Below, in pieces: positions 42,689 to 50,573 of a stretch of 64,000 nucleotides of DNA. A model generated the notes under the pieces. It was not told the origin of the DNA. It saw only the letters and a program-made list of their open reading frames with translations, and did not search any database. The DNA is taken from positions 56,757 through 120,756 of the forward strand of contig JAJPHP010000050.1 of the NCBI GenBank assembly GCA_021325255.1, given 5' to 3'. Origin of the DNA: Nitrososphaerota archaeon (GTDB taxonomy: Archaea; Thermoproteota; Nitrososphaeria; Nitrososphaerales; CADDZS01). The position numbers and the translations under genes are program-made. Each line of letters opens with the position of its first letter. Position 1 is the first letter of the stretch.

Positions 42689-43813
42689 TTGCCATCACCT
42701 GAAGTCTTTCCGATAATTCTCCATGTCGACCTCGACTCATTCTATCCGTCTGTGGAAGTAAGGGAGCACCCGGAACTGCGCGGTCTTCCAATCGTGGTGG
42801 GGTCTGATCCAAAGGGAGGCAGCGGGAGAGGAGTGGTGATGTCCTGCTCCTACGAGGCAAGGAAGCTAGGAATTCGCGCTGGGCAGCCCATCTCCATAGT
42901 ATACAAAAAGTTCCCGGAAGCAATCTATCTCAAGCCGAATTTTCCACTTTATTCTGAGGTCTCCCGAAGGGTGCTGGCGATGTTACGAGGCTTTGCCGAC
43001 GTGTTCGAGCAGGTAAGCATCGACGAGGCCTTCCTCGACGTGTCAAGAACCGCAGGGACCTACGAGGGCGCCGAGAAGATTGCACGGCTTATCAAGAGCG
43101 AGCTGAAGGAGAAAGAGCGGGGCGCTCTGACCTGCTCGATAGGCATAGCGCCGAACAAGTCTTCCGCAAAAATCGCGGCCGATTTCGGCAAGCCGGACGG
43201 CCTCACGGTCGTTTTGCCCCAGGCACTGAAGAAGTTTCTCGCTCCTCTGCCAGTCTCCGCGATTACGGGAATTGGGAACAAGACCGAGGCCTTCCTGGAT
43301 TCCATCGGAGTCAGGACGATCGCGGACCTGCAGGCAATGCAAGGAGAGGAACTCGTGAAGCATTTTGGGAAGACAGGCGTGTGGCTTTGGGGCGTTGCTA
43401 ATGGGCTAGAGAGGATACCCGTTCGAGGGAGGGAGGGGATGAAGTCCCTCAGCGCAGAGCATACATTCGACCGGGACGTCGAGGACAAGGCGCTTGTCAT
43501 GGAGAAGCTAGGAGAGCTCGCAGAGCGGCTGCACGGGAGGCTAGTCTCGGCTAAATACAAGTTCAGGGTCGTCGGGATAAAGATCAGATTTTCCCACTTT
43601 CAGACATTCACCCGAGAGAGTACTGTTGCATTACACACGAATGAGAAGAGCTTGCTTCTCCAGGAAGCAAGGAACCTCTTCAAGGAGTTCGAAAAGGACA
43701 GTAGGAAGGTAAGGCTCATAGGAGTCAGAGTTTCTGATATTGTGGTTTCGGGCGAGAATTCGGGCTCAGAAGCGCCCTCGCCAAATTTAGAGCGTTGGTT
43801 TGATTCTTCCTAG
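42689..43813 (+). CDS. dinB: DNA polymerase IV (Y family, DinB/Dpo4)
   Basis: Translesion DNA polymerase of 374 aa, full length. The catalytic palm motifs are HVDLDSFYPSVE (metal Asp) and SIDEAFLDVS (second pair Asp-Glu, about 107-116). SCSYEARKLGIRAGQPI is the finger segment, and CSIGIAPNKSSAKIAADFGKPDG and ITGIGNKTEAFLDSIGV (helix-hairpin-helix thumb) follow. The C-terminal little-finger domain covers about 245-350. Starts with a TTG. Synthesises past DNA lesions with low fidelity. Confidence 0.96.
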   Translation: MPSPEVFPIILHVDLDSFYPSVEVREHPELRGLPIVVGSDPKGGSGRGVVMSCSYEARKLGIRAGQPISIVYKKFPEAIYLKPNFPLYSEVSRRVLAMLRGFADVFEQVSIDEAFLDVSRTAGTYEGAEKIARLIKSELKEKERGALTCSIGIAPNKSSAKIAADFGKPDGLTVVLPQALKKFLAPLPVSAITGIGNKTEAFLDSIGVRTIADLQAMQGEELVKHFGKTGVWLWGVANGLERIPVRGREGMKSLSAEHTFDRDVEDKALVMEKLGELAERLHGRLVSAKYKFRVVGIKIRFSHFQTFTRESTVALHTNEKSLLLQEARNLFKEFEKDSRKVRLIGVRVSDIVVSGENSGSEAPSPNLERWFDSS

Positions 43814-43845
43814 GGAAAAGTGGCGAGATGAGAAAGAAAAGACCT

Positions 43846-44004
43846 TTAACCTCTAAAATCGGTCGCCACGAGTTTTGTGTCCGAGAGGCCGCAACTGTCG
43901 CACTTGTATGAGATGCTTCTTGATGTCCTAGAGAGCTCGGACATTTTCGAACCGCAGCATGGACACAAGATATCAGATGTGTTCTTCTGCTCAGAAGATG
44001 CCAT
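43846..44004 (-). CDS. Small zinc-ribbon protein (52 aa)
   Basis: A short gene found by reading the minus strand between dinB and the quinoprotein. The product has two Cys pairs, CPCCGSKM (C14, C16, C17) and YKCDSCGL (C35, C38), spaced as in a typical zinc ribbon CxxC-N17-CxxC. It starts ATG (codon before it GTG) and ends TAA at 43846-43848. It sits 100 bp downstream of the quinoprotein gene on the same strand. Function is unknown; small zinc ribbons often act as transcription or RNA-binding accessory proteins. Evidence is the coding pattern and the paired cysteines only. Confidence 0.65.
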   Translation of the reverse strand: MASSEQKNTSDILCPCCGSKMSELSRTSRSISYKCDSCGLSDTKLVATDFRG

Positions 44005-44104
44005 CACGACCTACGGACTATTCCTCTTGCAAGCTCAGATTTATGGGCTGCGCCACTTGGGTTCTGGGGACTTCCAAAAGAAGAAAGGACACGCTTCCAC
44101 TAAA

Positions 44105-46201
44105 TCATCCGTCAACAGTCTGAGAGACCTTTTCTGCTACTTCTCCCTCTAGGTTATCCTTTTTTCTCCTCGATCCGGCAATCAAGAATATGGAGGCGAT
44201 TAATGTCAGGGCGATAAAGAAGATGCCCATAGATGTCAGGAGGCTTGCCCAACTCTCATTGAGAAGCGTGGGCGATGAAGTGCCTCCTTCAGGTGATGTG
44301 ACTACGGTTATCTGCTTCGTTTGCGTAGAACTTGATGTTGGCGAATCCACCACCGTTGTGCTAGAAGAGATAGCGTTACGGGAGGAGGTTTGGGTTGCAT
44401 TCGCACCGCTGACTAGGGTAATGCCGCCGTCATTTGTTTGCGTGAGATAGGCTGTCGAGAGCCTGCTTTGAACTGAGGAAAGCGCGGAGGGACTCGACGA
44501 GGCGGTCGTGTTTGTCATGTCCTGAAGCAGGGAAGTGTCAACTATCGAGGTATCGGTGGTGAAGGCAAGGACGCCTCCGCCTGTTGGGCCAAACAAGGTT
44601 TCGAAAACCATCCCGTCAACTATTGATGGCGGCCCCCAGTTCCAAAGGCCCAGATAGGAGTCGCTGTTTGTCGGCGCGTAGCTCCAAAGCACCTTTCCCG
44701 TTCGCGCGTCCAGTGAGTAGTAGTTTTGGGAACCGTCTTGAGTGAATACCAGATCGTTGGTGCTAGATACGCCTCCACCTAGCCCCCACATGTTCCTGCT
44801 CCACGCGACGTTCCCGCTCGAGGCATCTATCGCATACAGTGTGGTGTTGCTTTGGACTTCCGGGACAGGGTTATCCACACTTCCCTGCAAGCTCTTGTTC
44901 GAACTACTGAAATCGACCGGCCCGACGGTGTAGTTCGACGGCTGGTTGTAGGCCATGGCGTAGATCAAGTTGGTGAGAGGATCGAAACTAGAATAGGTGT
45001 TGACGCCGCCGAATGAGCCAGGATAAACAACGACACCCTGCGGCGTGGGCTTGGCATCGCCGTTGAGGTGGATTCCAAGTGCTACCTTGTGAATTAGGGC
45101 GCCATCGGTCGCGTTGAGCTCGTAGTAATATCCTCCTTTGGATCCCGCTCCGACGACCTCTGTCATCTTTCCGTTAATTAGCGTATGGAATACTGCGACG
45201 GGCATGCCCTGGTCCCAGTCGTGCGGGTCCGCCGGGATTTCTTGATAGTACCAAAGAAGCTTTCCAGTAGTTACGTTCAGCGCGACAATGCAATCGGTGA
45301 AAAGATTTGTGTCGTTCGGGTAGGGGGCCCTCTGGGAGGAGTTGTAGGATGGGGCGGGATTCCCGACGCCAAAGTAGATTATCCCGTTCTTTGGATCAAG
45401 TGCTGGGACGTTCCACACAGCTCCACCCCCGCACTCGACGCAGTTTCCCCAGGTATTGTGATACTCCTGCTGGTCAGTGTTGTTCATCGGAGAGGGGGGC
45501 ACGGTGTAGAAGGTCCAGATTAGGGCGCCAGTGGTCTCGTTGAAAGATCTCACGAAGCCTCTCGAGCCGACGTCACCCTCGGTATCAGAGATGATCACCT
45601 CGTCGTTGTGGACTAGTGGAATCGCTTGTGGCCCGTTGTAGTATCCCGTCGGATTGCCCACGATCCCCTGCGTTATTGGGGCTTTCCAGTTCAAATAGCC
45701 CGTCTTTGCATCCAGAGAGACGAGATAGCTGTCCTCGGTTCCTGCAAACACACTCCCCTTGTCCACCGTGACGCCGGCCGCTGTCGAAAAGTTGAGCCCA
45801 GTCTCCTTACCCGGACCAGCGGCCCACACCAGGGCGCCAGTGCTCTCATTCAATGCGTAGACGTAGCCAGGGTTGTATGCACCGCTCGCGACGTAGACCA
45901 TGCCGTCGTTGACGACGGGAGTTCCCGAGACCTCGGGGACGTAGGCTCTCCACGCCAGCTTGAGTCCGGCCACGTTGTCAGGGTTGACCATGGTCTGGCT
46001 GCTGTACCAGACATTCTGCTGGGTTGCGCCTACGTACTGCCAGGATGAGTTGAGATTGGTAGTGGAGTTTTGAGAATTTGTCGGTAGCGCGGCCTGTCCG
46101 ACAATCGGGCTGAGAAGAAATGCTGCCAACACAATGGTACTGACAACCGACGGCCGCAGTTTCAAGTCTCCAGTCATGTGCAATAGCCTTCTTGTCGTCA
46201 C
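44105..46201 (-). CDS. Membrane-anchored PQQ-type quinoprotein dehydrogenase
   Basis: An extracellular eight-bladed beta-propeller, 698 aa. It has an N-terminal signal (about 15-38), repeated tryptophan-docking motifs (TGALVWAAG, TGALIWTFY, TGKLLWYYQ, SGNVAWSRN, TGKVLWSYAP), and quinoprotein alcohol-dehydrogenase elements GGGAVWNVPALDP, YFGVGNPAPSYN and DPHDWDQGMPV with the catalytic-Asp region. The C-terminus has a Ser/Thr-rich linker and a membrane span (about 660-680) with a basic tail. The CVECGGG motif supplies a close Cys pair. No PQQ biosynthesis genes are in the window. Likely oxidises an alcohol or sugar outside the cell and feeds electrons to the respiratory chain. Confidence 0.88.
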   Translation of the reverse strand: MTTRRLLHMTGDLKLRPSVVSTIVLAAFLLSPIVGQAALPTNSQNSTTNLNSSWQYVGATQQNVWYSSQTMVNPDNVAGLKLAWRAYVPEVSGTPVVNDGMVYVASGAYNPGYVYALNESTGALVWAAGPGKETGLNFSTAAGVTVDKGSVFAGTEDSYLVSLDAKTGYLNWKAPITQGIVGNPTGYYNGPQAIPLVHNDEVIISDTEGDVGSRGFVRSFNETTGALIWTFYTVPPSPMNNTDQQEYHNTWGNCVECGGGAVWNVPALDPKNGIIYFGVGNPAPSYNSSQRAPYPNDTNLFTDCIVALNVTTGKLLWYYQEIPADPHDWDQGMPVAVFHTLINGKMTEVVGAGSKGGYYYELNATDGALIHKVALGIHLNGDAKPTPQGVVVYPGSFGGVNTYSSFDPLTNLIYAMAYNQPSNYTVGPVDFSSSNKSLQGSVDNPVPEVQSNTTLYAIDASSGNVAWSRNMWGLGGGVSSTNDLVFTQDGSQNYYSLDARTGKVLWSYAPTNSDSYLGLWNWGPPSIVDGMVFETLFGPTGGGVLAFTTDTSIVDTSLLQDMTNTTASSSPSALSSVQSRLSTAYLTQTNDGGITLVSGANATQTSSRNAISSSTTVVDSPTSSSTQTKQITVVTSPEGGTSSPTLLNESWASLLTSMGIFFIALTLIASIFLIAGSRRKKDNLEGEVAEKVSQTVDG

Positions 46202-46365
46202 GGTTTCTCACTGATTCGGAATGGATGCGTCATAGGGAGAGAATTCGTGCTAGTCTCCTTCACATTGGAAATTCTTTGCGAGTCGAGCTTTCAGTTTTAG
46301 AGCAATGAAACGTAACTTTAAGTTTGGCTCACATAAGGACTAGCGAACAAAGTTTTAGACAGTTT

Positions 46366-48273
46366 CTAGCGAGGGGCTTCTGTGGAACCTTCGCTGGTAA
46401 ATTCGTGCACTGCGTGCTCTTGTTGCTCCTGCACTTCTTCCTCTTCTTCTTCTATTGTCAATTCGCTTTCGTCCTCCGGAGACACTTTTTCCCCGCTCTG
46501 GCCTTCCGATACAGTGGTGAAGTCATCCTCATAATTTTCATTGTCAGGCAGCTGCCAGGGATGGGGCGGCTCGACCTCCACCATGGTTCTTTGCTCGATC
46601 GATTTGAATGCCCCGAGCACGAAGAGCACTGACGACACCGCAATGGCTAGCGAGGCGACGCCCTCAATCAAGTAAATCGGCGAGATTTGCAAGTTCGGCT
46701 GAAAGAGAGGCACCGTAGGGAGGAATGAGAATAGCCAGTTCTGCTGACTTTTGTCGGCACCGAATACTGCGGAATAGAGCATTACGTTCGATGGCGAGAG
46801 AGATGTGCGCGGAATGATATTTGCTGATATCAAAGCGAGCAGCAGGCTACCCACCCCGAGCCATCTGTTCTTGCCCCAGATGAATCCAAGACCTATGCCT
46901 GCGAAGATCATTATCGGCGCGAATGCAATCATCAGAAATCGATCCTCAAGGTGAGTCCCGAAGACGACGTATCCCAATGTGGTCACGAGCCAAATGCCGA
47001 GGAAGGCGAAATCCCTTGAGCTGAACCTGTAGACTGCGTAGATTCCAATTAGGGCGGCAGCCACTAAGGCAATCGAGAGAAGACTCGGCAAGCTCTTGAT
47101 CCAATCGGAAGCTCGAGCCACCATGGGAAGCTGGGCACCGACGCCGCCGGTCTGCGGTATCATCATCAGGTGGGAGATTGGCCTTGCGAGGATCCCCTTG
47201 CCGGCGATGTAGTACAAGATGTTCCCGAGCACATAGTTGTCATACCAGAAGGGGAGCTCGAAGACCAAGAAAAGGAAGAGACCGATGCCCGCATCCCGCA
47301 GGAATATCTTTTTCAGCCGGAACATAAAGTAGGTGAATACCGCGATCAGAAGCAGCGCGTATGGCCAGAAGTTTAGGACGATTGGTGTCACCAGGTTGGA
47401 CGCGAGCTGAAGCGTGTTAACCATCCCCAGCGCGGCCGTGGGCACTCCCAAAATCAGGCCGGTCAATGCCACATACAGGATCTTTCTACGGACAGTCGCC
47501 TTCAACGCGAAGAAGATCCAGAGGATTACGAACAGGGGCAGCATTATCATATTCTCGTCCCTCGCAATCAAAGACAGGGCCAGAGAGGCGCCGAAGATCG
47601 GCGCGTAGATAATCCTGTTTTGCTTTTTGATGAAGTACTTGTAGAACGCATACATGCTCAAGAGCGCAAAGAAACTTCCCATAGCGTCCGTGAGAACTCT
47701 CGAACTCATGCTTGCGAAGAAAGCGGAGAACGCACAGGCAAGGCCCGCAAATAGTCCGACCTTTGTCTCTCCGGTGATATCAATCGAGAATTTCACGATC
47801 AGAAGGGCCAGCATCACGGCAAAAGTCGGAGACACCGCCAGAACGACGCGAGGGTCGGCCCCGAGTGAGAGAAGCGCAGTGAGCAGCCACCAGAAGAGTG
47901 GAGGTCTTTCAGAGTAGGACGGATTCCCGGCATGCGGCGACACACCGCTGTATATCATTGCGTTGGTGACGTAGGCCTGCTCGTCGTGCTCGGGGACGAC
48001 GTTCAGTTTAAGGGCCACGAGGATCGAGATGGAGGCGATGAGAGCTACGCCCAGGTAGACCAGTAGATTGCGAGAGATCCCCAAAGCCGAAGTGCCGCGC
48101 TTGAAAGGAAAGAGATAGAATCCAAGCTTAATTTGCTGCTCGATAACAAAACTAGCCGCAAGATAGGGTTCAATAATTGGTTGGATTTTTCTTGAAAATT
48201 TGCCAATTGCATGAGGGAAGGCGCATTCAGTTTTGGCGCTTGGCCCCGCCTCCCAGAGAATGAACAGGCTCAT
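46366..48273 (-). CDS. GT-C fold glycosyltransferase (GT39/ArnT-like)
   Basis: A polytopic membrane enzyme, 635 aa, about 12 spans. After the first span comes PEHDEQAYVTNAMIYSGVSP with the acidic DE pair characteristic of lipid-phosphate-sugar-dependent GT-C enzymes, then YSERPPLFWWLLTALLSLGA and TDAMGSFFALLSMYA. RDENMIML is a later acidic loop. The C-terminal about 60 residues are highly acidic (EDESELTIEEEEEEVQEQQ) and cytoplasmic. Probably transfers a sugar from dolichyl-phosphate to protein or lipid, fitting heavily glycosylated surface proteins in this genome. It precedes the quinoprotein gene on the same strand, but a promoter-like stretch between them makes cotranscription uncertain. 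Divergent from the Tfx-type regulator. Confidence 0.88.
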   Translation of the reverse strand: MSLFILWEAGPSAKTECAFPHAIGKFSRKIQPIIEPYLAASFVIEQQIKLGFYLFPFKRGTSALGISRNLLVYLGVALIASISILVALKLNVVPEHDEQAYVTNAMIYSGVSPHAGNPSYSERPPLFWWLLTALLSLGADPRVVLAVSPTFAVMLALLIVKFSIDITGETKVGLFAGLACAFSAFFASMSSRVLTDAMGSFFALLSMYAFYKYFIKKQNRIIYAPIFGASLALSLIARDENMIMLPLFVILWIFFALKATVRRKILYVALTGLILGVPTAALGMVNTLQLASNLVTPIVLNFWPYALLLIAVFTYFMFRLKKIFLRDAGIGLFLFLVFELPFWYDNYVLGNILYYIAGKGILARPISHLMMIPQTGGVGAQLPMVARASDWIKSLPSLLSIALVAAALIGIYAVYRFSSRDFAFLGIWLVTTLGYVVFGTHLEDRFLMIAFAPIMIFAGIGLGFIWGKNRWLGVGSLLLALISANIIPRTSLSPSNVMLYSAVFGADKSQQNWLFSFLPTVPLFQPNLQISPIYLIEGVASLAIAVSSVLFVLGAFKSIEQRTMVEVEPPHPWQLPDNENYEDDFTTVSEGQSGEKVSPEDESELTIEEEEEEVQEQQEHAVHEFTSEGSTEAPR

Positions 48274-48436
48274 GAACGACGTTATCTGGTTGCGGCGAGG
48301 AGAATTTCGAACCTTTGTTTTCTCAAGGCATCAACCTCATACTTTCTCCGACTTTTTGAAGCAACCTGGCCAAGCAGTCGCGGTGAACACTGAAACAAAC
48401 ACATATAGTGAGTCTTACACATTTGGAGTAAGGCAA

Positions 48437-48985
48437 ATGACCGACGCCGCTCTTTCAAGGCAGGGCACAATCAGAGCTTCTGCTACTGACGACGATTACC
48501 TAAGAAGAGCCGAGCATCTTCTATATCATCAACAGGAAGCAGAGGAGAAGAAAGGTAACCCAAAATCTCTCGGCTTTCTAACAAGAAAGCAATTTGAGGT
48601 ATTGAGGATCCGAGCGAAAGGATACTCGCAGGCAGAGACGGCGTCCGAACTTGGGCTGTCCAGAGCGAGCGTGTCGATGATCGAAGGACGCGCAAGAAGG
48701 AAAGTAGTTAGGGCTCAGGCGACGATCGCGGCCTTCAATCAAATCAGGTCTCATCACAAAGTGGTAGTCCCGAAGGGTTCCCGCCTTCAGGAAACACCCA
48801 TGCTAGTTCTGCGCGAAGCAGACCGTTTCCACACTCACATCAAACTCAACATGATTGACATACTCAGGATGGTAAAGAAGGATCGAGCCGACTGCATCTC
48901 GGGTGGAAGAACGACGAAGGAGATTGCCTTCATTTTCAACGAACGGGGAAAGCTCTTCCTGTGCTCCAACTCTGAGCAACAGTAA
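48437..48985 (+). CDS. Tfx-family DNA-binding regulator
   Basis: A transcription regulator of 182 aa when started at the ATG 48437, which follows GGAG and a CATATAG box (48402-48408). The longer frame from 48233 overlaps the divergent glycosyltransferase start and is unlikely. The Tfx helix-turn-helix is LTRKQFEVLRIRAKGYSQAE, then TASELGLSRASVSMIEGRAR and RKVVRAQ, very close to archaeal Tfx, which activates a molybdenum formylmethanofuran dehydrogenase operon in Methanothermobacter. The C-terminal part (about 100-182) is a ligand- or partner-binding region. Target genes unknown; the divergent glycosyltransferase is one candidate. Confidence 0.9.
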   Translation: MTDAALSRQGTIRASATDDDYLRRAEHLLYHQQEAEEKKGNPKSLGFLTRKQFEVLRIRAKGYSQAETASELGLSRASVSMIEGRARRKVVRAQATIAAFNQIRSHHKVVVPKGSRLQETPMLVLREADRFHTHIKLNMIDILRMVKKDRADCISGGRTTKEIAFIFNERGKLFLCSNSEQQ

Positions 48986-49355
48986 TGAAAAGGGTATGAC
49001 GCTCCCGAACGAGAATATACCTCTTTCGCACCCCATTAGACCTTTCATTTACACCGCCGGCTATACCCCTTTTTTACCGTAAGCTACACTCTAAGGGTTC
49101 GTCCCGCCAAGAGCCACTTCCAAGTTCGCAAGATGGAGAGGATGCCCAGGAAGATGAGGTGTTGGAGGATACACAGCGCGGATTTTCCGGTTGATCGATT
49201 TGAACCATTTGTGGAAGAGAAATCGACTGTGCAGATGAAAAACCATTGAAAATGTAGAGACGCTCAGATGCACTATCGTGTAGCCACAGACCGACAAGAA
49301 GACTCGGGAGCGGGTGGATGGGTGGTGCGATGAGGACAACAGGGGCTCGAGCAAG
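48986..49355. other. 370-bp region between Tfx gene and small zinc-finger ORF
   Basis: No protein gene is supported. A T-run at 49071-49076 lies about 85 bp after the Tfx stop and may be part of a termination signal. Frames in this stretch lack starts or family signatures. Confidence 0.3.
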
Positions 49356-49460
49356 ATGAGCGTATTCAAATGCAGAAAGTGCGGCGGAATCTTCTACTTC
49401 TTGACTGAGTACTGGACTCACAAAAAAAAGTGTAAAGGAGCCATGAGCCCTGATCGATAG
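49356..49460 (+). CDS. Tiny zinc-finger-like protein (34 aa)
   Basis: A short frame ATG 49356 to TAG 49458-49460. The product reads FKCRKCGGIFYFLTEYWTHK then KKCKG, giving Cys-x2-Cys-x12-His-x4-Cys, a single C2HC-type finger. An in-frame GTG 11 codons upstream (with another Trp-Cys) could extend it. Without a homologue this rests only on the spaced ligands. Confidence 0.4.
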   Translation: MSVFKCRKCGGIFYFLTEYWTHKKKCKGAMSPDR

Positions 49461-49563
49461 CTCCCTTTGCGTTTCTTTGCTTCCTCCCTCTTCTTCTCCT
49501 CGCTCAACAACGCTATACCGTTTTACACTGATGACAATTTTATTAGCCTACACTTTCCTCCGC

Positions 49564-50472
49564 ATGTTTTGCAAAGGTCTATTGCAGCTACGAAGAAGTC
49601 AGCTTTTCGTCCCGGGCAACGACGAAAGGAAGATTCGCAAGGCACTGGAAAGCCTCCCCGAGTGCGACTCTATCGTCTTTGATCTCGAAGACGCCGTCCC
49701 GCCTGCTGAGAAGGCGAGCGCTAGAGCCACAATCAAAGGCACACTGAGCAAAACTGACCTGCTCGAGAAAGACAGGCGCAGGGAGTTGTGCATCAGGATC
49801 AATTCCATCGAGTCTCGATACTTCAGGGACGACGTGGATTTGTTGAGAACGTTGGAGATGGTTACTTGTGTTGTCGTCCCGAAGGCGGAAGCGAGCGCGG
49901 TCTCTGAGCTACACAAGCTACTGGGGGAGAAAAAACTACTTCCTCTGATCGAGACGGCGCGCGGTCTATTGCGCATCGACGAAGTTGTGAGTTGCGAAGG
50001 AGTTGTTGCAGTGGCGTACGGAGCGGCAGATTTTGCAAATTCTGTTGGGGGCAGAGTTGAAGCATATATGGGGAATCTGTATGTGAAGACAAAGATTGTG
50101 GTTTCCGCGAAATCTGCTGGCGTTGATCCACTGGATAATGTTTACTTCAAGTTCAGCGACGTGGAAGGGTTCAGGAACGAGGCCTCGATGTCAAGGGACT
50201 TGGGATTCGTCGGGAAGCAGGTCATACACCCAGGCCAGATACCCATAGCGAACGAGATTTACTCTCCGAGTGCAGAAGAGGTCAGGAGGGCGGCCGAGGT
50301 TATCAGGGCGTACGAAGACGCCCAGGGAAAGAAGCTAGGAGCATTAAGTCTCAACATGGAGTTGGTCGACGCAGTGCACTATAGGCTCGCAAAGGAAACA
50401 CTCGCAAAGAAAGACATGATTGACAAAATCTCCCACCCCGCAAGCGGCGGAAAGGGAAAGAGAGAGGATTGA
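49564..50472 (+). CDS. HpcH/HpaI-type aldolase / citrate lyase beta-like protein
   Basis: A CoA-linked lyase-family protein (CitE/malyl-CoA lyase-like), about 302 aa from the ATG at 49564; the frame opens earlier but the preceding residues do not resemble the family. Motifs: RRSQLFVPGN at the start, DSIVFDLEDAVPPAEK with the metal-binding acidic cluster, the substrate Arg in CIRIN, LLPLIETARGLL, AYGAADFA and KQVIHPGQI. These enzymes cleave or form C-C bonds in (S)-citramalyl-, malyl- or related CoA esters using Mg. The specific substrate cannot be set. Confidence 0.9.
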   Translation: MFCKGLLQLRRSQLFVPGNDERKIRKALESLPECDSIVFDLEDAVPPAEKASARATIKGTLSKTDLLEKDRRRELCIRINSIESRYFRDDVDLLRTLEMVTCVVVPKAEASAVSELHKLLGEKKLLPLIETARGLLRIDEVVSCEGVVAVAYGAADFANSVGGRVEAYMGNLYVKTKIVVSAKSAGVDPLDNVYFKFSDVEGFRNEASMSRDLGFVGKQVIHPGQIPIANEIYSPSAEEVRRAAEVIRAYEDAQGKKLGALSLNMELVDAVHYRLAKETLAKKDMIDKISHPASGGKGKRED

Positions 50473-50573
50473 AGTCAAAAAGAAATCAGAACTCTTTTTT
50501 CCAAGCTCTTTTGGAATCGCGCATGAATTTCTACCATATTAGAGCAATTTGAAGAAACAACACTCGAGTTTTT

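Noticed and set aside
43877..44152. 91-codon rightward frame
   Set aside because: Lies opposite the better-supported zinc-ribbon gene and overlaps the end of the quinoprotein gene; composition is not protein-like.
49074..49421. 115-codon leftward frame
   Set aside because: Overlaps the small zinc-finger frame and has no domain; Ser/Pro-rich chance composition.
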